This document shows positions 9,577 through 18,458 of a stretch of DNA of 64,000 nt, in pieces. The notes under the pieces were generated by a model. It saw nothing but the letters and a program-made list of their open reading frames with translations, made no database searches and was not told the DNA's origin. Both the position numbers and the translations under genes were made by a program. This DNA is from JAAYRQ01 sp035647235. Lineage in GTDB: Bacteria > Bacillota > Syntrophomonadia > Syntrophomonadales > Syntrophomonadaceae. The stretch is taken from the NCBI GenBank assembly GCA_964514235.1, contig CAZEPV010000001.1, positions 124,001 to 188,000 on the forward strand. Direction: 5' to 3'. Each line of letters begins with the position of its first letter. Position 1 is the stretch's first letter.

Positions 9577-10344
9577 ATGTCTTATGAATATGTAATTGAA
9601 GATGATATAGTTTTATTTAAGTTTAAAAATGGTAAGGTCAACTCTATTACCACAGAAACCTTGCACGGTTTAAATGAAGTGATTAATCGGGTAAATAATG
9701 AAGAAGAACTAAAAGGAATTATATTAACTGGCGAAGGTCGCTATCTATCAGGTGGTTTTGATTTAGGAACCTTTACATCTTTTAAAGATGGGGAAGAAAT
9801 AAAAAAATGGTTTGAGCTAGAGGAAGATGTAATGTATAAATTATTTACCTGCTCCAAACCAGTAGTAGCGGCAGTAAATGGACATGCCACAGCTGCAGGC
9901 ATGATAGTTTCGATGGCTAGTGACTATGTTATTGCTGTGGACCATCCGAAAATTAGACTAGGTATGACCGAAATCAAAATTGGTTTAGCCCTAACCCCTG
10001 CAGAAATGGAAATCATGAGATTTGGCTTAGATACCAACAAGAACATGAAAGACGTAGTATTCAAAGGTGAACTTTTTAGCCCTCAGCTAGCATATGATAT
10101 GGGCATTTTTGATGAATTAGTAGAAAACCCCGAAGAATTAATGGAAAAAGCGAAAGCCAAGGTATCTGCTCTAATAGATACACCAGGCAGACCCTTCATA
10201 TTACTTAAAAAGTTCCAGAAAAAACATGCAGCAGATAAGATACAAAAAGGATTAAAAGAGTATGATTGGGATTTACTAGTAGATACTTTTACCGATGAAA
10301 AAATAATAGGAACCCTGAAGATGGTACTAAAAGCTATAAGCTAG
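9577..10344 (+). CDS. Divergent enoyl-CoA hydratase/isomerase family protein
   Basis: This 255-residue protein has the crotonase fold: the first oxyanion-hole segment (RYLSGGFDLGTF) near residue 53 and a second near 105 in which the usual GGG-x-E is altered to TAAGMIVSMASD. At the position of rat Glu144 it keeps Glu (in GMTEIKIG), and at the position of Glu164 it appears to have Asp. It is thus a distant member whose reaction (hydratase, isomerase or other) cannot be assigned. It has its own ribosome site (GGAAGGTGAG) and a terminator after it, and stands alone between an exporter operon and a phosphate transporter. Confidence 0.75.
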   Translation: MSYEYVIEDDIVLFKFKNGKVNSITTETLHGLNEVINRVNNEEELKGIILTGEGRYLSGGFDLGTFTSFKDGEEIKKWFELEEDVMYKLFTCSKPVVAAVNGHATAAGMIVSMASDYVIAVDHPKIRLGMTEIKIGLALTPAEMEIMRFGLDTNKNMKDVVFKGELFSPQLAYDMGIFDELVENPEELMEKAKAKVSALIDTPGRPFILLKKFQKKHAADKIQKGLKEYDWDLLVDTFTDEKIIGTLKMVLKAIS

Positions 10345-10368
10345 GTACTTCAGATTAATTGTTATTTA

Positions 10369-10395
10369 AGCGGAGTTTATACTCCGCTATTTTTA
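10369..10395 (+). terminator. Rho-independent terminator
   Basis: AGCGGAGT and ACTCCGCT form an 8-bp stem around a TTAT loop, followed by ATTTTTAA. It ends the crotonase gene. Confidence 0.8.
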
Positions 10396-10454
10396 AGCAA
10401 TTTAGTCATATTTGACCGAAGGCCATTTTAAAAAGAAGTAAGTAATGTTTGCTT

Positions 10455-10492
10455 AAGGTTAAGTTTTTATTAAATTTTAATAAAAAGGTTAA
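10455..10492. promoter_or_regulatory. AT-rich palindrome framed by a direct repeat, possible operator
   Basis: Positions 10464-10486 form a perfect 23-bp AT-only palindrome, two 11-base arms around a central T. It is framed by direct AAGGTTAA repeats at 10455-10462 and 10485-10492. The site lies about 100 bp upstream of the Na/Pi cotransporter gene. A phosphate-response operator is a reasonable guess from position only; I cannot match it to a known Pho box. Confidence 0.4.
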
Positions 10493-10590
10493 ATTATAAA
10501 TGATATATGATAACCTAATGTTGAAAATAGTTGAAGATTAGAATAGCAATGGGATGTAGTAATATTAATGGGAGGATTCTTTAAAAATTT

Positions 10591-12276
10591 ATGGACATAT
10601 CAATCCGAGAAGTATTGTTTGCTTTTGCTGGTGGACTAGCATTGTTTTTATTCGGGCTTAGATTTATGTCTGATGCTTTGCAGATGGCAGCAGGAGATCG
10701 GATGAGGACAATTTTAGAAAAGGGAACCAAAAATCCAGTTAGGGGGGTTTTAACTGGTACTTTTGTTACTGCCTTGATTCAGAGCAGTAGTGCCACAACT
10801 GTATTAACCGTGGGGCTTGTAAATGCCCAACTTTTAACCTTGCGGCAAGCCATCGGAGTGATTATGGGAGCCAATATTGGTACTACCATAACCGCTTATT
10901 TAATTGGATTTAGTTTACAAGATTACGTTTTACCTATAATTGCCATAGGCGCCTTAACCTTTATGTTTTCAAAAAGAAAAAGGAATCAGAGTATAGGACA
11001 GGCTGTACTTGGATTTGGGATATTATTTTTTGGACTTACTATTATGGGTGAAGGGATGCAACCCCTGAAAGATTTAAGTTTTTTTACTGATTTTATGGTA
11101 AGTGTCGAAAATAACCCCATACTAGGGGTTATAATCGGGGTAGTTTTTACCTTTATTGTGCAGTCTAGTAGTGCTACCATAGGTATTATACAAGAATTAG
11201 CTAATCAAGGTGCGGTTACTTATCTGCAAGCAGTTCCCATCCTCTTTGGGGATAATATTGGTACAACCGTCACCGCCTTACTCGCTGCTATTGGTGCCAG
11301 CGTGGCAGCCCGTAGGACTGCTTTAACCCACTTCATCTTTAATATAATTGGCACTTTAATCTTTTTGCCCCTATTTATGATAGGTTTTTTCCCCAAGTTA
11401 GTTATATGGGTTACTAATAATATATTTACTCTATTCCCCTGGGTCACGGGTAATTGGCACACCCTGAACATTAAATTGCAAATAGCGCAGACCCATGCGG
11501 TTTTTAATATTTCTAATACCCTCATACATTTGCCCATGGTAGCCGTACTAGCCTGGATAGTAACTAGGCTAATTCCTGATAGTGAAGATGAACTTGAATT
11601 TGCTGAATATAGAACCAAATACATTGACATAAGATTTTTAAGCAATCCATCTGTTGCTTTAGCGCAAGCCAACCGAGAAACTATACGGATGGGCCAGCTA
11701 GCTCATCAAGCCTTTAATAATGCAATTTCTTATTTTAACAAGCGGGAGAATAATTTAGTAGAAAAAGCACTTATATTAGAGGATACGATTGATATGCTGG
11801 AAAGGGAAATTACAGATTACGTTATAGCAGCCACGGTAAAAAGTCTATCCAAGGAAGATTCTAACCAATCAGTGGCGATTTTGCAGGCCCTTAATGATAT
11901 TGAAAGAATAGGGGATTTGAGTGAATCCATCATAGAAATGGCCGATTATGCTGCTAAACATCATGTGGATTTTTCTGGGGAAGCCCAGAATGAAATCGAA
12001 AAATTAGTCTCAATTACTGATGAAACCCTGGCTTTAACTTTTGAGGTTCTGGAAAATAGGGATAAAGCTATAGCTAGGCGGGTGCAGGAAAATGAAAGGA
12101 TAATAGATGAGCTCCAGGCAGAATACCGCAGAAATCATATTATTAGACTTAATGAAAGAATTTGTAATGGCAACAATGGGGCGGTCTTTCTTGATTTAAT
12201 CGGGGCCTTAGAAAGGATAAGTGACCATTGCCGAAATGTTGCCTTATATGTCACAGGGGGAGGAATACACTTATAA
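10591..12276 (+). CDS. Na/Pi cotransporter family protein with PhoU-like domain
   Basis: This 561-residue protein has two inverted halves of membrane helices (about 8-330), each carrying the signature of the PNaS family, QSSSATT near residue 65 and QSSSATIG near 191. The C-terminal 190 residues are soluble, helical and PhoU-like (for example DIERIGDLSESI and ERISDHCRN repeats). It should carry phosphate with sodium, the PhoU-like part perhaps regulating flux. The ATG has GGGAGG (10570-10575) somewhat upstream. It is a single gene preceded by an AT-rich palindrome. Confidence 0.9.
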   Translation: MDISIREVLFAFAGGLALFLFGLRFMSDALQMAAGDRMRTILEKGTKNPVRGVLTGTFVTALIQSSSATTVLTVGLVNAQLLTLRQAIGVIMGANIGTTITAYLIGFSLQDYVLPIIAIGALTFMFSKRKRNQSIGQAVLGFGILFFGLTIMGEGMQPLKDLSFFTDFMVSVENNPILGVIIGVVFTFIVQSSSATIGIIQELANQGAVTYLQAVPILFGDNIGTTVTALLAAIGASVAARRTALTHFIFNIIGTLIFLPLFMIGFFPKLVIWVTNNIFTLFPWVTGNWHTLNIKLQIAQTHAVFNISNTLIHLPMVAVLAWIVTRLIPDSEDELEFAEYRTKYIDIRFLSNPSVALAQANRETIRMGQLAHQAFNNAISYFNKRENNLVEKALILEDTIDMLEREITDYVIAATVKSLSKEDSNQSVAILQALNDIERIGDLSESIIEMADYAAKHHVDFSGEAQNEIEKLVSITDETLALTFEVLENRDKAIARRVQENERIIDELQAEYRRNHIIRLNERICNGNNGAVFLDLIGALERISDHCRNVALYVTGGGIHL

Positions 12277-12306
12277 TTAAATCTTTATTAAAAATGGGGT
12301 TTAATT

Positions 12307-12426
12307 GTGCTTTATCGCAAATTGCTATCATTTCTTAAAAAAATTGATATGGTCGCTTGTATGTTCTATGCCTTTTTGCTATTCCTTTTTCAACTCTTTG
12401 ACCTGATTCAAAAGCTTTCTTACTAG
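12307..12426 (+). CDS. Possible 39-residue hydrophobic peptide
   Basis: A GTG 7 bases after GGGG opens a 39-codon frame. It begins with a basic segment (YRKLLSFLKK) followed by a single hydrophobic stretch containing FYAFLLFLFQLF. It lies 30 bp downstream of the Na/Pi transporter and could be the last gene of that transcript. Nothing else supports it, and a chance frame in AT-rich DNA is quite possible. Confidence 0.25.
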   Translation: MLYRKLLSFLKKIDMVACMFYAFLLFLFQLFDLIQKLSY

Positions 12427-12965
12427 GTATAAAAGGATTTTCTAACACTGGAAATATACTTAGGTATACTATTCTGGAAAGTAAAGGCTGCAGACTAGTA
12501 ATTATGGATAAACATTTTATATTCTATAAAATGGGCGGGTAAAATACGATAGTAATTGTATATGTTATAGTTGATGGGGGGAAGGGAATACAAAAATCTA
12601 ATATAACCTTTTTTCAAAATAGTGAGTCCCATAATTTTCTTTATAGGGGCTTTTTTACATTTAATATGTTTTCACCATTATTAAGCTTTTTAGGCATGTG
12701 GGGTTCGTAGCATTGATGAGTAGAATAAAAAATTTAAATGCATTTAAAGACTTGCTTTATGAGGGTTTTTAGATATTAGTCAAAATGCAGGAATCTTTTG
12801 CAGAAAAGACTAACGTTGGGAATCCTTATATTTATTGTTTTAGGGAACAAATTCGAAATTAAGGATTTTTTAATCTCAATTATCTAGGCTAAATAATTGA
12901 GTGGGCATGTGTAGCTAAGATAGGTGGGATGTGTAAAAAATACGGATAAAAATGAATAAAAGGGG

Positions 12966-12994
12966 TTGCTAAATCAAAGTTAAAGTGGTATATT
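12966..12994 (+). promoter_or_regulatory. Sigma-A-type promoter of the methylase gene
   Basis: TTGCTA (12966-12971) and TATATT (12989-12994) are separated by 17 bases. Transcription would begin near 13001, giving a short leader before the ATG at 13028. Confidence 0.55.
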
Positions 12995-13027
12995 TTCTTA
13001 AAAGTAGAAGAGTGAGGAGAGCCTAAT

Positions 13028-14260
13028 ATGCGCGGGGGTAAACGAAATGGTGCAGGAAGGAAAGTTATTCCTGACTCGAAAAGAAAGAACAGAAGAAGTA
13101 TATACATTACGGAACATTTATATAATAAAATAATGGAAACACCAATTGAAAACTATGATACTTTCAGTGGGAAATGTAATTCATTAATTGAAATGGGTTT
13201 AGCGAATCTCGGGAATGGTATAGCCCAAAAATACGATGAAAATAATAATAAGGTGTCTGTCGTTAATGAACCTAAAAGTGTTTTTGATACTATTGATAAG
13301 GCTAATAAATTTAAAAATGGGATTAAGGAATTAAAATTTATTGATCTGTTTGCAGGAATTGGTGGGATAAGAAAAGGATTTGAAGACGATTTTACCAAGT
13401 GTGTATTTAGTTCTGAATGGGATAAATATGCAGTAAAAACATACGAGGCTAATTATGGTGAAAGACCATATGGCGACATTACTAAAATTGACGAAAAAGA
13501 TATTCCTGACCATGATGTTTTACTAGCAGGATTTCCCTGTCAACCGTTTAGCCATATTGGAAAACGAAAGGGATTTGCACATGAAACACAAGGGACTCTT
13601 TTTTTTGATGTACTACGAATATTAAGGGAGAAACAGCCTAAAATGTTTTTACTAGAAAATGTCAAAGGGCTTTTAACTAATAATAATGGGGAAACCTTCA
13701 GAATTATTATAAAGAACCTTAACGATTTGGGATATTCTGTTTTTTATGAAGTTATGGATGCTCGGGATTTTGGACTTCCACAAAGACGTGAAAGAATATT
13801 GATTATTGGTTTTCATTCGAATTTAGGAATAGATAGTTTTACATTCCCAAAAGGAAATACGGAAATAAGAGTTCCAATCAATTCAATTTTAGAACATAGC
13901 CCGAAGGGATACTCAATTTCCAAGCATTTGCAGGAAAATTACTTATTTAAAAAGGATGATGGAAAGCCACAGGTAGTCGACTATAATAGCACAATTCAAG
14001 TAAATACCTTGGTGGCTAGTTACCATAAAATTCAAAGATTAACGGGTACATTTGTAAAGGATGGGGAAACAGGACTTAGATTATTCAGCGAGTTGGAATT
14101 AAAGCGCATAATGGGTTTTACGGAAGACTTTATAGTTCCTGTTTCGAGAACGCAAATGTATAGGCAGTTTGGGAATTCAGTTGCTGTCCCTATGATAAAA
14201 GCGGTTGCCGATGCTATTAAAAAAAGCCTTATGGAGGCAGAAATAGAAAGAATAGAATAG
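13028..14260 (+). CDS. Type II DNA (cytosine-5) methyltransferase with RHH-like N-terminal extension
   Basis: This 410-residue protein has the ordered C5-methylase motifs: FIDLFAGIGGIRKGF (about 104-118, AdoMet binding), GFPCQPF (about 168-174, catalytic Cys171), LLENVKG (about 208-214), QRRERI (252-257) and YRQFGNSVAV near the C-terminus. About 95 residues precede motif I. They start with GGKRNGAGRK and then show a strand (RSIYITEHLYNKIM) and helix (SGKCNSLIEMGL) pattern like a ribbon-helix-helix DNA-binding domain, which may let the methylase repress its own promoter. The restriction enzyme gene is convergent, 86 bp away. GAGGAG (13014-13019) supports the start. The target sequence is not readable. 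Confidence 0.92.
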   Translation: MRGGKRNGAGRKVIPDSKRKNRRSIYITEHLYNKIMETPIENYDTFSGKCNSLIEMGLANLGNGIAQKYDENNNKVSVVNEPKSVFDTIDKANKFKNGIKELKFIDLFAGIGGIRKGFEDDFTKCVFSSEWDKYAVKTYEANYGERPYGDITKIDEKDIPDHDVLLAGFPCQPFSHIGKRKGFAHETQGTLFFDVLRILREKQPKMFLLENVKGLLTNNNGETFRIIIKNLNDLGYSVFYEVMDARDFGLPQRRERILIIGFHSNLGIDSFTFPKGNTEIRVPINSILEHSPKGYSISKHLQENYLFKKDDGKPQVVDYNSTIQVNTLVASYHKIQRLTGTFVKDGETGLRLFSELELKRIMGFTEDFIVPVSRTQMYRQFGNSVAVPMIKAVADAIKKSLMEAEIERIE

Positions 14261-14346
14261 AAGTGGGTAGGATAATAGTTTTGCAAATAATATAGTAAGG
14301 GAAGACAATGGTAATGGTGAAAAATTAGAACACTAGTTTTTTTTAT

Positions 14347-15546
14347 TTAATTATTCGTAAAACCTTTGATTTGTATTTTTTGTCCACGTTTTTTGCTTGG
14401 ATAGGTCCACTTAAAAGGAGTTCCAAATTGTCCTTTTGAGTTATATGAATCATTATAATATTGAATATATTCGTCCTGGTTCCATGCAGCTAAATTATTT
14501 GTAAATATGATCAGATCAGCAACTTGTAAGGGATTATTTATCAAAGGACTATTAAGACCGAAAATAAATAGCCCAATGAGTTCTTTATTATATTTTTTGA
14601 GTTCTTCTTCTAAAACTTTATCTGAATGAGGGTATCTTAGGAATAGATTTCTTTTACTACCAACTTCCTCAAAGTCCTTAAGGGCTTGAGTTAGGGGGTC
14701 TGTTGTAGGCAATTTTAATGCTTTGATAATGTCGGAAACACTACCTTCATGGATAGTTACAGTTTTTTTGCTGGAATTTTTTACGCTTATATTACTGACT
14801 ATCTCGTATGTATCAGTTTCAATTTTTACATTTACATCGGTTTTGGGTTTACCCCTATTGGACAATAGAGGTATTTTATCAGTAGCAATAATCCTTATTA
14901 TCCTATTATTACTTTCTGATAATCCTAATTTTTCAAGTATTATTTTATATATATGATAAGTAGAGGATTTTACTGTTTGTTTTAATCTAGCATAATCATT
15001 CCATAAATTCTTATTTTTTTCATCCATTAATAGGGCGACAATACTTGTCTCTGCATCGTTTCCAAGAATATTAGAACGCAAGCCCTGTTCGATGTTTTGC
15101 GTGGCTTTTTCAATAATTTTTTGCCTTAGTTCATTCACTGTTAGAACATCTGTTAAAAAAGAAGTGTAAGTCTGGCTTTTTATTTTTGTAGAGTAATTAA
15201 CTTTATTTCTTATTTCTCTTTCCGAAATAGAATCAGGCACAATGACATAAATCTTAGTGAATTTCTTATTAATTAATCTGATATTTTGTGCAAAGAATTC
15301 TGTTCCATATATACGATCCCTAATAGAACTTGTTGATTTTAAAAGCCACTGCTCAATATCTGAGCCCAAAAATTCAACTAGAAAGTCCATTTTAAATTGC
15401 TTTTCTTGATTTGGATAACCAATAGAAAAACCATCTGTAATTTTTATATTAATATTTAATTCATCTTTTATACTATTAAGCATTTCAGCAACAAGGATTT
15501 TGGTCTGTTTACCAGATTTATTCTTTAACTTATTGTCTATATTCAT
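14347..15546 (-). CDS. Type II restriction endonuclease, MspI-like
   Basis: This protein of about 399 residues is convergent with a C5 methylase and is therefore its expected restriction partner. The central part (about 225-275) has KPKTDVNVKI, then about 15 residues later ISVKNSSKKTVTIHEGS. This resembles the TD ... (S/N)xK ... HE arrangement I associate with MspI/HpaII-type enzymes, a variant of the PD-(D/E)xK nuclease site. The N-terminal 200 residues are not recognised and make it longer than MspI. ATG 15546 has AAGGAG 8 bases upstream; the frame extends to a GTG at 15570 that overlaps no ribosome site of its own. Family level is likely; recognition of CCGG would be speculation. Confidence 0.72.
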   Translation of the reverse strand: MNIDNKLKNKSGKQTKILVAEMLNSIKDELNINIKITDGFSIGYPNQEKQFKMDFLVEFLGSDIEQWLLKSTSSIRDRIYGTEFFAQNIRLINKKFTKIYVIVPDSISEREIRNKVNYSTKIKSQTYTSFLTDVLTVNELRQKIIEKATQNIEQGLRSNILGNDAETSIVALLMDEKNKNLWNDYARLKQTVKSSTYHIYKIILEKLGLSESNNRIIRIIATDKIPLLSNRGKPKTDVNVKIETDTYEIVSNISVKNSSKKTVTIHEGSVSDIIKALKLPTTDPLTQALKDFEEVGSKRNLFLRYPHSDKVLEEELKKYNKELIGLFIFGLNSPLINNPLQVADLIIFTNNLAAWNQDEYIQYYNDSYNSKGQFGTPFKWTYPSKKRGQKIQIKGFTNN

Positions 15547-15608
15547 AGTGATATTCTCCTTCAAAAACACTAATCATGCTCTATCCCCATAATACCCATT
15601 AATTCACA

Positions 15609-15640
15609 ATCTATTGCTTTAGTTTTCTTAAGCAATAGAT
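15609..15640. repeat. Perfect 11-bp inverted repeat
   Basis: ATCTATTGCTT (15609-15619) and AAGCAATAGAT (15630-15640) can form a hairpin with a 10-base loop. It lies upstream of the endonuclease start on the minus strand. No T-run follows, so it is not a classic terminator; it could be a remnant end or a regulatory hairpin of the endonuclease leader. Confidence 0.6.
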
Positions 15641-15651
15641 CGGTGCCGATG

Positions 15652-15723
15652 TTATTCTTTTTCAAACTTAGACATATCAACAATACTGATATCAGCAGCT
15701 TCTATTAGCTCTTTCTTCTTCAT
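15652..15723 (-). pseudogene. Short coding remnant
   Basis: The minus strand encodes KKKELIEAADISIVDM followed by SKFEKE and a stop, opened upstream only to a nearby stop codon. The composition looks protein-like, but there is no ribosome site and no full gene. It may be the C-terminal end of a lost gene. I do not recognise the family. Confidence 0.25.
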
Positions 15724-16321
15724 ATATCCAATAATAGGGACTTTCTAATTCTACCAAAGAAACCATATACACACAATTTGTATTTGCAAACAAAAAGTAA
15801 AAAATTATATATCACACTTTGCATATGGGTTATTACGGAAAATAAAGAATTTCATCTTACATTAAATTGAGGTATTTGAAATACGATGGGATATATTGGG
15901 AGTACCTATAAAAGGTGACATTATATAGTGTGAAAAGGCCGCACTAGTATCATTGTTATGTTATTGCTGGGTCTAGTGGATGTTAGCCTATTACCCAGCC
16001 CTTACCAAGAAGCATTTTGATTTAGCATAATAATTATTCCATATTCCATAGCCGATAAGTATCTGCTTTAACTATGATTTCTAAGGGTATTGTAAAGACT
16101 ATCAATATATTTTAAAAACAAGTTTATAATTTGTGGATTCCAAGGTTGATATTGTAAATTCACTAAAAGTGCTATCTAAGTCAGAAGTTCAGGTGTTTCT
16201 ATAAGCCCTTCCCAAATTCCCATCTAAAAGTTTTTAATTACTCCTTTTTTTTTGTATAAGGATGGCTCATTTTCTATAAACTTAGATTAATAGATTATTT
16301 GCATTTGTGGAGGTGTAGAAA

Positions 16322-16768
16322 ATGAGAAAGCTGCCAGCCTGTATCTTATTAGTGAGCTTTATATTTATGGGATGTACTGGGGGCCAGGGCTTATCCCCCA
16401 TTAAAAAGCCTATTGAAGCTATAGATTTCTCTTTAGTGGATACCCAAGCGCTTGCCTTTAATGATAATATGCCATTAAAGGAGTGGTATTTAGCTCATTA
16501 CAAAACAAAAGGCAAATATAGTTTAGATTTAGATGAATATACTTATATTTTAGTTAGTTTAGGGGAAAAAAGAAGTGGTGGATATTCTATGGAAGTAATT
16601 GATCTAGCTGGGACAGATAAAATTATATTAACTACCCAAGTTAAAGAACCTAGTGCGGAACAAGTTAAGGTGATGATGATAAATTATCCACATTTATTAA
16701 TAGCTATTCCCTTTGATACCAGGAACATTATATGGGAAAATACCATTTCTAAACATCATTCTTTTTAA
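16322..16768 (+). CDS. Lipoprotein with PrcB-like C-terminal domain
   Basis: This 148-residue protein has a lipoprotein signal (MRKLPACILLVSFIFMGC, lipid Cys18) and should be anchored on the outer face of the membrane. The C-terminal part (about 75-135), with LVSLGEKRSGGYSMEV and later NYPHLLIAIP, matches the pattern of the PrcB C-terminal domain found in small Firmicute exported proteins. Its function is unknown. GGAGGTG (16310-16316) precedes the ATG. A Nudix gene follows 87 bp downstream. Confidence 0.75.
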   Translation: MRKLPACILLVSFIFMGCTGGQGLSPIKKPIEAIDFSLVDTQALAFNDNMPLKEWYLAHYKTKGKYSLDLDEYTYILVSLGEKRSGGYSMEVIDLAGTDKIILTTQVKEPSAEQVKVMMINYPHLLIAIPFDTRNIIWENTISKHHSF

Positions 16769-16855
16769 TAAGTTATATTTATCAAAATTATTAGAAAGCA
16801 GCCCATGTTAATGTAAAAAGTGCTATGGTTTTAGTATGGAGGTGAAGGTAAAGTA

Positions 16856-17467
16856 ATGTTGGACAAGATTAATAGACTAAAAGGTCGTCCCGCGCGAATT
16901 TTGGGTCAGGAGAGGGCTTTAAAGTCTGCAGTAATATTACCTTTGGTTTATAAGGACGATAGAGTCAACATATTGTTCCAAAAGAGGGCCAATGATTTAA
17001 TGCATCAACCAGGTGAAATCTGTTTTCCAGGGGGGAAGATTGAAGACCTGGATGCTGGACCCAAAGGAGCGGCTATAAGAGAGACATGTGAAGAATTAGG
17101 TTTACAGCCCCATAATATAGAAATTGTAGCAGAGTTGGATATTAATGTGAGTCCCTTTAACATGATTGTCTACCCCTATGTGGGATTTATAGACAATATT
17201 AACCACATAACACCAAGTCCGGATGAAGTTGAGGAGGTATTTTATGTTCCCTTAGCTTATTTACTGGCTAATGCACCAATAAAACACAATATGTGGCTTA
17301 ATGTGGAGGCGGAACAAGATTTCCCCTTTGATTTGATTCCTCACGGTAAAGATTATCCTTTTAGGCGGGTTTATATCCCCCAATTATTCTGGGTTTGGCA
17401 TGAATATGTTATTTGGGGCTTAACTGCCCGTATTTTAAATAATTTTATTGACTTACTAGAAAGGTAA
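16856..17467 (+). CDS. CoA pyrophosphatase-type Nudix hydrolase
   Basis: This 203-residue protein contains the Nudix box (GGKIEDLD...AAIRETCEELGL, about 60-82) directly preceded by LFQKRANDLMHQPGEICFPGG. The LLxxRSxxLxxHxGxIxFPGG form of that stretch marks CoA/acyl-CoA pyrophosphatases (YeaB/NudL/PCD1 family). It probably cleaves CoA or its oxidised and acylated forms to phosphopantetheine and adenosine nucleotide. GGAGGTGAAGG precedes the ATG by about 8 bases. Confidence 0.85.
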   Translation: MLDKINRLKGRPARILGQERALKSAVILPLVYKDDRVNILFQKRANDLMHQPGEICFPGGKIEDLDAGPKGAAIRETCEELGLQPHNIEIVAELDINVSPFNMIVYPYVGFIDNINHITPSPDEVEEVFYVPLAYLLANAPIKHNMWLNVEAEQDFPFDLIPHGKDYPFRRVYIPQLFWVWHEYVIWGLTARILNNFIDLLER

Positions 17468-17694
17468 TCCAGGCTTGGTTAACTTCTACTTGTTTGGTTA
17501 ATATTTAACCTGGAATTTATAAGCATAATGCCATTATTTAAAGCTTTACTGCCGGGAATTAGATTAAACAAGTTTTAGTTTGAGGAGACAATGCTGGAGT
17601 ACTTGCATGGCTTGATAAACAAATTTCAACCATTTTGCTATTTATCCATCTCTTGCTTACAATTAACAAGAATTAAACGGAGGTGGATTGACCT

Positions 17695-18444
17695 ATGAAT
17701 AAGCTGGTAGTTTCATTAATATCTGCCATTTTACTTAACTGTATGATATTAATGCCTGCCCAGAATGTCGGAGCCATTTTAAACCCAAGTTTTTCGAATG
17801 TAGATATAGAGTCAAATAATTTAGGGTTTACAGAAGTAGACAATAGAGAAGTTGAAAAGATTATTGAAAAAATTGAGCTTGCAGAAAAGGATATAAAAAA
17901 TAGGGATAGTGAAGAATTCAATGAAACCGAAAATCTAAATCCCAGTAAAAATGTCCAGGTGGTGGCAACCCCTGCCCTTGTGCAGGAAAAGCAAGCCGAA
18001 TCAAATCCCCCAATAAATCTAGTTAATAAGACTAGCCCGACTAATAATCCTGAAGATTTATTAGTAGTACAGTCCAATGGCTTTAATTTAAGCGAACAGG
18101 ATTTAAAAGCATTAGCTAGATTGGTCCATGGTGAGGCTAGGGGTGAAAGTTTTGTGGGGCAAGTGGCTATCGCTGCAGTGGTATTTAATCGTATGAAATC
18201 TGGTAAGTTTGGCAAGTCAGTCTTAGAAATAATTTTTGAACCTGGGGCATTTACGGCCATAGATGATGGACAGTATTATCTAGAACCCGATAGTAGTGCT
18301 TATCAAGCGGTTGAATCAGCCATAGAAGGTTGGGATCCTACAGGTGGAGCGATTTATTATTGGAATCCCCATACGGCTACGAATAAATGGATATGGAGCC
18401 GCCCTATTATCAATCAGATTGGCAAACACGTCTTTGCCTTATAA
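17695..18444 (+). CDS. Cell wall hydrolase, SleB family
   Basis: This 249-residue exported protein has a signal peptide (about 1-27, ending near QNVGA) and a low-complexity linker (about 35-130). The C-terminal SleB/Hydrolase_2 catalytic domain (about 135-249) begins with LARLVHGEARGESFVGQVAIAAVVFNR; the glutamate of HGEARGE is the expected catalytic acid of this lytic transglycosylase-like family. In spore formers these proteins degrade cortex peptidoglycan during germination or act in sporulation. GGAGGTGG (17680-17687) precedes the ATG, and a strong terminator follows. It lacks an evident N-terminal peptidoglycan-binding domain. Confidence 0.85.
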   Translation: MNKLVVSLISAILLNCMILMPAQNVGAILNPSFSNVDIESNNLGFTEVDNREVEKIIEKIELAEKDIKNRDSEEFNETENLNPSKNVQVVATPALVQEKQAESNPPINLVNKTSPTNNPEDLLVVQSNGFNLSEQDLKALARLVHGEARGESFVGQVAIAAVVFNRMKSGKFGKSVLEIIFEPGAFTAIDDGQYYLEPDSSAYQAVESAIEGWDPTGGAIYYWNPHTATNKWIWSRPIINQIGKHVFAL

Positions 18445-18458
18445 ATTAGGCTTGACTA

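Larger units (their letters stand above)
12277..13027. other. Gene-poor stretch left of the restriction-modification pair
   Basis: These 750 bases hold no convincing gene apart from a weak small reading frame at 12307-12426. No insertion-sequence ends, tRNA or long repeat was seen. The stretch ends in the methylase promoter at 12966-12994. Together with a similar stretch at 15547-16321 it brackets the restriction-modification genes, as expected for an acquired segment. Confidence 0.5.
15547..16321. other. Gene-poor stretch right of the restriction-modification pair
   Basis: About 775 bases without a clear gene. It holds an 11-bp perfect inverted repeat (15609-15640), a short minus-strand coding remnant (15652-15723), and a GCTGGGT/ACCCAGC inverted repeat (15966-15999). 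No transposase, attachment site or tRNA was seen. Its AT-rich, degenerate look fits decayed DNA at the edge of an acquired island. Confidence 0.5.

Noticed and set aside
12889..13107. Minus-strand frame across the methylase promoter and start
   Set aside because: It is antisense to the promoter and the first codons of the methylase and has no ribosome site.
15966..15999. GCTGGGT/ACCCAGC inverted repeat as a terminator
   Set aside because: No T-run follows on either strand and no gene ends nearby.
17591..17698. 35-residue frame ending in an ATGA overlap with the SleB-type gene
   Set aside because: The GAGGAG site is only 3 bases from the ATG and the peptide has no convincing features; it could be a leader peptide but support is too thin.
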